From: Selaginella moellendorffii
Lineage: Eukaryota; Streptophyta; Lycopodiopsida; Selaginellales; Selaginellaceae
Reading direction: 5' to 3'
Assembly: GCF_000143415.4 (NCBI RefSeq)
Contig: NW_003314281.1
Location: forward strand, 1,797,149 to 1,861,148
DNA length: 64,000 bases
In this document: positions 55,917 to 64,000 of the stretch, piece after piece
How positions within the stretch are numbered: position 1 is the stretch's first letter
Layout: each line of letters starts with the position of its first letter
Notes under the pieces: model-generated
Seen by the model: the letters and a program-made list of their open reading frames with translations, nothing else
Databases searched by the model: none
What the model was told of the DNA's origin: nothing
Program-made: the position numbers and the translations under genes

Positions 55917-57067
55917 AGCTTGTTGTGCTGCAACTCAATGTTGCGTGGTTTCTTGCACTGCGACGTGCACGATCGAGCAAGATCTCTATTCGAGACAAAG
56001 CCGCTGAGAGATCTGGTGACTTGGACGACGATGATCCATGCCTTCTTAGCAAGAACAGGAGATTCACGCTTTGCTCTAGCACGACATCACCTCTGCCAAT
56101 GCAGCATTGGCCGCTTTCGCCCAAAACGGGCATATGGACTCCGCAAAAGCTCTGCTCGAAAAGCATGGAATCTAGAGACTTGGTACCTCTATGCTCACAA
56201 ACGAGCACCAGGTCGAGGAAGCAAAGGTCTCCTTCGACCGCGATGATCGCCAATGTGGAGACACCGAGTCTTCCAAGTCGCTGTTTGATTGCTGTCCAGG
56301 CACAAATCTATCGTCGTGGAACTTACTGCTACAAGCCTACGTCCAAAACGGGCATATTGACGCAGCCGAGGGAGTGTTTGAGAGTATGCCCGAGCACAGC
56401 CCCACCTCTCACAAGCTCATGGTCCACCCTGGAAGGGCATATACCAGGCGTGGAATATGCGTGGGCGAGCTCACCGTCGAGTGATGTGGTTCTCACGACT
56501 GCCGTGTGCGTAGCATATGCCCAAGCTGGGCATCCGGAGAGATCGATGGCTGTGTTCAAGAGTATGCCACAGCAGCCAACCGCGGCCGCCATGCTCACGA
56601 GCCTGGCATATTCTGGGGACGCCGTGAAGATCCAGGGGATATGCCATGATGCGGTGGTGTTCAAGAGCGTGCTGATTGCGTGTGTTCATATCGGGGTGCT
56701 GCGGCTTGCGATTGAGCAGTTTGTGTCGATGAGCTTTGATTTTGGGCTTGGGCCTGGAAAAGAGCATTACAGGTGCGTGCTCAACATTTTGGCGAGGGTG
56801 GGTCAGCTCGAGCTTGCGGAAGATTTGATCGCCAACATGCCGTTTGAGGATGACATGGTGGATTGGGAGGCATTGCTTGCCGCGTGCGTTGTTCATAACG
56901 ATCGGCAACGAGGGAAAAGACTTGCTGCGACGTTTCGAAGAAGAACTACTGTTGCTCATGTTTTGCTAGCGCAACACGGTTTTTACAGTCAACGTGATCA
57001 GTGTTTGTCTGGTTTTGATGTTGCTTGTGGAAATTATCGCTCAGTGACAAAAACAACGAGACAATAG
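55917..57067 (+). pseudogene. 5'-truncated, frameshifted PPR pseudogene (copy 2)
   Basis: It starts abruptly at the sequence equivalent to 51407 of the intact PPR gene (LLCCNSMLRGF) and runs to its C-terminus. The loss of ~14 bp at the TTTGCTCTAGCACG site, an added A in CTCGAAAAGCATGG (~56155) and loss of part of the helix-loop near 56188 shift the frame several times. Long open frames remain only because the shifted frames happen to lack stops. The 3' end reads VLLAQHGFYSQRDQ instead of VLLANLCSTR. It has no start codon context and no 5' motifs. Confidence 0.85.
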
Positions 57068-57289
57068 AATAGAAAACAAGGATTCAATAGTTACAAATCA
57101 ACAATGTTTCACACGATATAACATGGTTGAATTTCCATTTAATTACCAAAAACGTAGTCTTCGCACCATACCAAACATTGCGGCTGGGGCTCAAAACTGT
57201 CCTTTTGGCCACCCTGTCCGTACATAGACTATAAAGTTATGTTCTTCTCTTGGAATCTCATAAGCAACATTGTTTTCTCTCACAGAAGG

Positions 57290-59310
57290 ATGGCCACCAA
57301 CACCCAAGAGTATATCTTTAGATCCAAGCTGCCAGATATCGAGCTTGAGAATCACTTGCCTCTCACGGAGTACTTGTTCCAGCGCCATCAGGGCAAAGCT
57401 TCGAGCCGCCCCTGCCTGATCGATGCCGAGGCGGGCAGAGTTCTCAGCTATGGCGACGTGGATCTTCTCGCGCGGCGCGTTGGCGCGGGGCTGTCGCGCC
57501 TCGGCATCCGCAAGGGCGACGTCGTCATGCTCCTCCTCCCGAATTGCATCGAATTCGTGCTCGCGTTCCTTGGCGCGGCGAGAATCGGCGCCACCGTCAC
57601 CACCGCCAATCCACTGTGCACGGCCAGCGAGATTGAGAAGCAGGCCAGCGGCTCCGGTGCCCGGATGATCGTGACGCAGGCTGCGCAGATCGACAAGCTC
57701 GATCGCCTCCTCCACCAGGATGATCAAGAGCGCGAAATATGTGTAATGCTGGTGAGCGATGGCTTCGATCCCATCAAGGCCGCGGCGAAGAGCGCCGATC
57801 GCTCCAATGTGATGTTCTTCGCAAGCGCGCTGCTCCAGGCCGATGAATCCGAGTGCCCGGAGGTGGAGATCGCGGCGGATGTGGACGTCGTGACGCTGCC
57901 ATTCTCGTCGGGCACCACCTCGCTGCCCAAGGGCGTGGAGCTGACGCACAAGAATCTCATCACTTGTATCGCGCAGCTCGTCGATGGGGAGAACCCTAAT
58001 CTCTTCCTCCATGGCAACGATCGCATGCTGTGCGTTCTTCCCCTCTTCCACATCTACTGCCTCAGCTGCGTCCTCTTCGCGTCCCTCCGCGCCGGCGCCG
58101 CGATCGTGGTCATGCGCAAGTACGAGATCGGCGCCATGCTGGGAGCGATCCAGCGGTTCCAGGTCACGGCGGCGTGCCTGGTGCCACCGATTCTCCTGGC
58201 CCTGGCCAAGAATCCCGTCGTCGGCGACTACGATCTCTCCTCGCTGCGATTCATCATGTCCGGGGCCGCGCCGCTGGGCAAGGAGCTGGAGCGAGCCATC
58301 GGCGACAAGCTCCACGGCGCGATCATCGCTCAGGTCAGTCGGGATCAATCGATCGCGAAGATATTTCGATCAATTCGTGGAAGATCCATGATATTTCGAT
58401 CGATTCGTGGAGGATCCCGATCGATTCTTGGAGGATCCATGATATTTCGATTCTTGCAAGAACGAGCTTGTACTGATGGTGTGATTTTCATCGACAGGGA
58501 TACGGGATGACCGAAGCCGGCCCTCTCATCTCGATGAGCCTGGCCTTCGCCAAGACGCCATTCGCGATCAAGTCGGGCTCTTGCGGCACGATCGTACGCA
58601 ACACCGAGGCCAAGATCGTGGACACCGAGACGGGCGAGTCGCTGGCGTATGGCGTGTGTGGCGAGATTTGCCTCCGCGGTCCCCAGATCATGAAGGGCTA
58701 CCTCCGCAATGTGGAAGCCACCATGGCGACCATCGACAAGGAGGGATGGCTCCACACCGGCGACGTGGGATTCATCGACTGCGACGAGGAGCTCTTCATT
58801 GTGGATCGTGTCAAGGAGCTCATCAAGTTCAAGGGGTTCCAGGTAGAAAGAGAAAAGTTTGCTAATGAAAACTTTGGCATTCTTCGTGCATCCAGGTTGC
58901 GCCAGCGGAGATCGAAGCGCTCTTGGTCTCGCATCCACGGATCTGTGATGCTGCAGTCGTGGGGTATGTACGATTTTCTCGAAGATTATCTTCTCTGATG
59001 ATGGATGGATGTTCCAGCAAGAGCGACGAAGTGGCTGGGGAGTTGCCGGTCGCGTTCGTGGTGCGAAGCCCCGGCATTTTGCGCGTCTCGGAGGACGACG
59101 TCAAGCAATTCATTGCGAAACAGGTGAGGAGCCGCAATTTTCAACATCCGTTCTTTTCCCGGGTCAGCTCATTGAAAGTTTCTTTTTGTCTTGAAACAGG
59201 TTGTGTTCTACAAAAGGTTACACTCGGTCATCTTCGTGGACTCCATCCCCAAATCCGCCGCTGGAAAGATTCTGCGGAAGGTCCTCAAGAGCGTGCTCTC
59301 GACAAACTAG
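57290..59310 (+). CDS. 4-coumarate:CoA ligase-like, tandem copy 2 (557 aa, five exons)
   Basis: Exons are 57290-58333, 58498-58842, 58896-58963, 59018-59123 and 59200-59310. All splice sites and lengths match copy 1 except intron 1 (164 nt) and intron 4 (76 nt). It is nearly identical to copy 1, with for example Glu for Gln in IELENHL, Ile for Val in NCIEF, DDQERE for EDRERE, Cys296 for Ser and LHGAI for LPSAI near 342; all catalytic motifs are kept. An in-frame ATG at 57239 would add 17 residues (MFFSWNLISNIVFSHRR), but TTTTCTCTCACAG just before AAGGATGG looks like a 3' splice site, so the upstream part may be a leader intron. TATAAAG lies at 57230. Confidence 0.87.
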
Positions 59311-59527
59311 TTTAACATCAAGCCATGGATCGCCAGCTTTTGACTTTGCGCGGAACCAGCTCGAGCTTTTGACATATGTTCCATTATACGAGGCTATGGT
59401 GGGCGATGAAACAATTGACTTCACAGTGTAGGTGGCCCCTCTCCAGCAGTCAGTCCCTCACCCTATATATTGTATAACTCTCCAATCACTTCAATCAAAC
59501 AAGAGCCCAGGAAGAACCTACTCACAC
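59311..59527. other. 3' flank of 4CL copy 2 up to the second duplication junction
   Basis: Almost identical to 55700-55916, with the same junction sequence into the truncated PPR copy. Confidence 0.8.
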
Positions 59528-60567
59528 AGCTTGTTGTGCTGCAACTCAATGTTGCGTGGTTTCTTGCACTGCGACGTGCACGATCGAGCAAGGAGACAAA
59601 GCCGCTGAGAGATCTGGTGACTTGGACGACGATGATCCATGCCTTCTTAGCAAGAACAGGAGATTCACGCTTTGCTCTAGCACGACATCACCTCTGCCAA
59701 TGCAGCATTGGCCGCTTTCGCCCAAAACGGGCATATGGACTCCGCAAAAGCTCTGCTCGAAAAGCATGGAATCTAGAGACTTGGTATCTCTATGCTCACA
59801 AACAAGCACCAGGTCGAGGAAGCAAAGGTCTCCTTCGACCGCGATGATCGCCAATGTGGAGACACCGAGTCTTCCAAGTCGCTGTTTGATTGCTGTCCAG
59901 GCACAAATCTATCGTCGTGGAACTCACTGCTACAAGCCTACGTCCAAAACGGGCATATTGACGCAGCCGAGGGAGTGTTTGAGAGTATGCCCGAGCACAG
60001 CCCCACCTCTCACAAGCTCATGGTCCACCCTGGAAAGGCATATATCAGGCGTGGAATATGCGTGGGCGAGCTCACCGTCGAGTGATGTCCGTGTGCGTAG
60101 CATATGCCCAAGCTGGGCATCCGGAGAGATCGATCCAGGGGATATGCCTGGATGCGGTGGTGTTCAAGAGCGTGCTGCTTGCGTGTGTTCATATCGGGGT
60201 GCTGCGGCTTGCGATTGAGCAGTTTGTGTCGATGAGCTTTGATTTTGGGCTTGGGGGAAAAGAGCATTACAGGTGCGTGCTCAACATTTTGGCGAGGGTG
60301 GGTCAGCTCGAGCTTGCGGAAGATTTGATCGCCAACATGCCGTTTGAGGATGACATGGTGGATTGGGAGGCATTGCTTGCCGCGTGCGTTGTTCATAACG
60401 ATCGGCAACGAGGGAAAAGACTTGCTGCGACGTTTCGAAGAAGAACTACTGTTGCTCATGTTTTGCTAGCGCAACACGGTTTTTACAGTCAACGTGATCA
60501 GTGTTTGTCTGGTTTTGATGTTGCTTGTGGAAATTATCGCTCAGTGACAAAAACAACGAGACAATAG
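59528..60567 (+). pseudogene. 5'-truncated, frameshifted PPR pseudogene (copy 3)
   Basis: It shares the junction, the ~14-bp loss, the extra A (CTCGAAAAGCATGG, ~59757) and the altered 3' end with copy 2, so it was copied from an already broken unit. It then lost more: GATCTCTATTC after CGATCGAGCAAG (~59590), two blocks near 60089 and 60132 that remove much of three PPR motifs, and GCCT in TTGGGCTTGGGG (~60255). It is plainly non-functional as a PPR gene. Confidence 0.87.
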
Positions 60568-60789
60568 AATAGAAAACAAGGATTCAATAGTTACAAATCA
60601 ACAATGTTTCACACGATATAACATGGTTGAATTTCCATTTAATTACCAAAAACGTAGTCTTCGCACCATACCAAACATTGCGGCTGGGGCTCAAAACTGT
60701 CCTTTTGGCCACCCTGTCCGTACATAGACTATAAAGCTATGTTCTTCTCTTGGAATCTCATAAGCAATATTGTTTTCTCTCACAGAAGG

Positions 60790-62796
60790 ATGGCCACCAA
60801 CACCCAAGAGTATATCTTTAGATCCAAGCTGCCAGATATCGAGCTTCAGAATCACTTGCCTCTCACGGAGTACTTGTTCCAGCGCCATCAGGGCAAAGCT
60901 TCGAGCCGCCCCTGCCTGATCGATGCCGAGGCGGGCAGAGTTCTCAGCTATGGCGACGTGGATCTTCTCGCGCGGCGCGTTGGCGCGGGGCTGTCGCGCC
61001 TCGGCATCCGCAAGGGCGACGTCGTCATGCTCCTCCTCCCGAATTGCATCGAATTCGTGCTCGCGTTCCTTGGCGCGGCGAGAATCGGCGCCACCGTCAC
61101 CACCGCCAATCCACTGTGCACGGCCAGCGAGATTGAGAAGCAGGCCAACGGCTCCGGTGCCCGGATGATCGTGACGCAGGCTGCGCAGATCGACAAGCTC
61201 GATCGCCTCCTCCACCAGGATGATCAAGAGCGCGAAATATATGTAATGCTGGTGAGCGATGGCTTCGATCCCATCAAGGCCGCGGCGAAGAGCGCCGATC
61301 GCTCCAATGTGATGTTCTTCGCAAGCGCGCTGCTCCAGGCCGATGAATCCGAGTGCCCGGAGGTGGAGATCGCGGCGGATGTGGACGTCGTGACGCTGCC
61401 ATTCTCGTCGGGCACCACCTCGCTGCCCAAGGGCGTGGAGCTGACGCACAAGAACCTCATCACTTGTATCGCGCAGCTCGTCGATGGCGAGAACCCTAAT
61501 CTCTTCCTCCATGGCAACGATCGCATGCTGTGCGTTCTTCCCCTCTTCCACATCTACTGCCTCAGCTGCGTCCTCTTCGCGTCCCTCCGCGCCGGCGCCG
61601 CGATCGTGGTCATGCGCAAGTACGAGATCGGCGCCATGCTGGGAGCGATCCAGCGCTTCCAGGTCACGGCGGCGTGCCTGGTGCCACCGATTCTCCTGGC
61701 CCTGGCCAAGAATCCCGTCGTCGGCGACTACGATCTCTCCTCGCTGCGATTCATCATGTCCGGGGCCGCGCCGCTGGGCAAGGAGCTGGAGCGAGCCATC
61801 GGCGACAAGCTCCCCGGCGTGATCATCGCTCAGGTCAGTCGGGATCAATCGATCGCGAAGATATTTCGATCAATTCGTGGAAGATCCATGATATTTCGAT
61901 CGATTCTTGGAGGATACATGATATTTCGATTCTTGCAAGAACGAGCTTGTACTGATGGTGTGGTTTTCATCGACAGGGATACGGGATGACCGAAGCCGGC
62001 CCTCTCATCTCGATGAGCCTGGCCTTCGCCAAGACGCCATTCGCGATCAAGTCGGGCTCTTGCGGCACGATCGTGCGCAACACCGAGGCCAAGATCGTGG
62101 ACACCGAGACGGGCGAGTCGCTGGCGTATGGCGTGTGTGGCGAGATTTGCCTCCGCGGCCCCCAGATCATGAAGGGGTACCTCCGCAATGTGGAAGCCAC
62201 CATGGCAACCATCGACAAGGAGGGATGGCTCCACACCGGCGACGTGGGATTCATCGACCGCGACGAGGAGCTCTTCATTGTGGATCGCGTCAAGGAGCTC
62301 ATCAAGTTCAAGGGGTTCCAGGTAAAATTGAAAAGATCGCTAGCTTATAGCACATTCGATATGAGAACTTTGGCATTCTTCGTGCATCCAGGTTGCGCCA
62401 GCGGAGATCGAAGCACTCTTGGTCTCGCATCCACGGATCTGTGATGCTGCGGTCGTGGGGTATGTACGATTTTCTCGAAGATTATCTTCTCTGATGATGG
62501 ATGGATGTTCCAGCAAGAGCGACGAAGTGGCTGGGGAGTTGCCGGTCGCGTTCGTGGTGCGAAGCCCCGGCATTTTGCGCGTCTCGGAGGACGACGTCAA
62601 GCAATTCATTGCGAAACAGGTGAGGCGCCGCAATTTCAACATCCGTTCTTTTCCTGGGTCAGCTCATTGAAAGCTCTCGAAACAGGTCGTGTTCTACAAA
62701 AGGTTGCACTCTGTCATCTTCGTGGACTCTATCCCCAAATCTGCCGCTGGAAAGATTCTGCGGAAGGTCCTCAAGAGCGCGCTCTCGACAAACTAG
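60790..62796 (+). CDS. 4-coumarate:CoA ligase-like, tandem copy 3 (557 aa, five exons)
   Basis: Exons are 60790-61833, 61977-62321, 62392-62459, 62514-62619 and 62686-62796. It encodes the same length and motifs as copies 1 and 2. Private changes include Asn for Ser in QANGSG, Tyr for Cys in EIYVML and LPGVI near 342; it shares Cys296 with copy 2. Intron 2 is longer (70 nt) with an unrelated 5' half. The 17-codon upstream in-frame extension (ATG 60739) and TATAAAG at 60730 are shared with copy 2. Its 3' flank is the ancestral one, without a PPR junction. Confidence 0.87.
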
Positions 62797-63324
62797 TTTA
62801 TCATCGAGCCATGGATCGCCAGCTTTTGACTTTGCGCAGAATCAGCTCGAGCTTTTGACATCTGTTCCATTATACGATATGTGGAAGGCTATGGTGGGCG
62901 ATGAAACGATTGACTTCACAGTGTAGGTGGCCGCTCCAGCAGTCAGTCCTTCACTGTATATATTGTAGAACTTTCCAATCACTTGAATCAAACAAGAGTC
63001 CCGGAAGAACCTTTCCACTCACACAAATGCTGACTGACTTTAGTCCACTCTAGTCAAAAAGTCAGTCAGAGTAGCTCTTGGATTTTTCTGGAGTTCACGT
63101 CAAGATTGGCTGGCTGGCGGCGCTAGCTGCTTGCGTGAGCGCTGGATCTTGATAATAGATTTGTTTTGGGACCACGCGAGCACGCAGACATTCCACTCAA
63201 GTTGGTGTGAAATGTTATTGAAATGGAGCGGTGCGGGGTGCATGGGCGAAGATTTTTTTTTGGCTTTGTCAAGATTTTTGGGTGGAAGGATTCAATATCT
63301 TTCAATCTAGAACGCATGACTAAT
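62797..63324. other. 3' flank of 4CL copy 3 and intergenic spacer
   Basis: It matches the other 4CL 3' flanks to ~63024 and is then unique. A 12-bp inverted repeat (CTGACTGACTTT 63030-63041 and AAAGTCAGTCAG 63058-63069) could form a hairpin past the duplication boundary. A poly-T run is at 63253-63261. No gene seen. Confidence 0.6.
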
Positions 63325-63406
63325 GTCAACATGTCCGAGTGGTTAAGGAGACAGACTTGAAATCTGTTGGGTAACGCCCGCGCAGGTTCAAGTCCTGCTG
63401 TTGACG
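63325..63406 (+). tRNA. tRNA-Ser (anticodon UGA)
   Basis: The acceptor arms GTCAACA (63325-63331) and TGTTGAC (63399-63405) pair perfectly, with discriminator G. The anticodon stem ACAGA/TCTGT encloses CTTGAAA, giving anticodon TGA. A long variable arm (TGGGTAACGCCC) marks a class II tRNA, and the T-arm GCAGGTTCAAGTCCTGC is intact with GGTTCAA. The D-loop region CCGAGTGGTTAAGGAGA carries the A-box. The gene has 82 nt, no intron and no encoded CCA, as expected for a nuclear tRNA-Ser. Confidence 0.97.
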
Positions 63407-63589
63407 GCAATATCACGTTTGCTCTTTTGTTTGCTTCGCGATTTCAAAGGATTTCAAAGAATTTGTCTCAATTTAACTGCAAAAATTGCCAGAGCCTCCG
63501 GAAGCTCAGAAAGAAAGAAACCAAAATAAGTTCAGCTTGGCGCGTTATGGCAGCATGTTCTTATTTGTTGGCGAACGAGCAAACTTGGA
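63407..63589. other. Spacer between tRNA-Ser and adenylate kinase 3' end
   Basis: Includes TTTGCTCTTTTGTTTG just after the tRNA, whose short T-runs could end Pol III transcription. The rest is the 3' flank of the minus-strand adenylate kinase gene. Confidence 0.5.

Positions 63590-64000
<411 letters not shown>

Overview
This is a nuclear window from a land plant. The best fit, by inference, is a lycophyte of the Selaginella type. Where exons can be read the introns are very short (39-164 nt, mostly 50-75 nt), PPR and F-box sequences are present, and plant genes lie next to heavily nested LTR retrotransposons. Base composition splits the window. About 1-50,000 is AT-rich and mostly repeat-derived, with gene remnants. 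About 51,000-64,000 is GC-richer and gene-dense. One 100-N assembly gap lies at 30,111-30,210.

Layout, left. Positions 1-8,300 look like a decayed mobile element bounded by ~160-bp direct repeats. It has minus-strand zinc-binding protein remnants and a plus-strand multi-exon remnant whose motifs resemble a beta-class amino-DNA-methyltransferase. An F-box pseudogene (8,790-9,547), an unidentified minus-strand gene remnant and a TRIM-like mini LTR element (10,680-11,323) follow. The AT-rich stretch 12,300-21,450 holds a decayed 5' piece of nuclear 18S rRNA (13,077), a compact two-exon PLAT-domain gene (15,718-16,131), a related PLAT pseudogene (14,652) and several LTR-like direct repeats.

Layout, centre. 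A Ty3/gypsy element (21,460-26,461, minus strand) has two 175-bp LTRs that differ at two sites by eye. It is nested in a large non-coding LTR retrotransposon family (LARD-like, initiator-Met-tRNA primer site) that fills 26,462-40,146 in a rearranged mosaic. A 5' piece of a PPR gene is stranded inside it (29,131-29,379). Further right are a trihelix-like pseudogene (40,164-41,650), an uncharacterised but intact-looking two-exon gene (43,244-44,143), an RNase-H-like fragment, an unidentified minus-strand multi-exon remnant (47,513-49,330) and a perfect 39-bp hairpin (49,334-49,414).

Layout, right. A full-length PPR gene (51,068-52,600) is followed by three tandem, apparently intact 4-coumarate:CoA-ligase-like genes, each with five exons and 557 codons. 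A 5'-truncated, frameshifted copy of the PPR gene sits between successive ligase genes. This shows that a PPR-to-4CL segment was duplicated twice, with one breakpoint inside the PPR gene. The window ends with a tRNA-Ser(UGA) gene and the 3' exons of an adenylate kinase gene running off the right edge. The ligases would activate hydroxycinnamate-like acids to CoA thioesters (phenylpropanoid entry), although several substrate-pocket positions differ from classical 4CL. The PPR protein would act on organelle RNA, and its adjacency to the ligases looks accidental.
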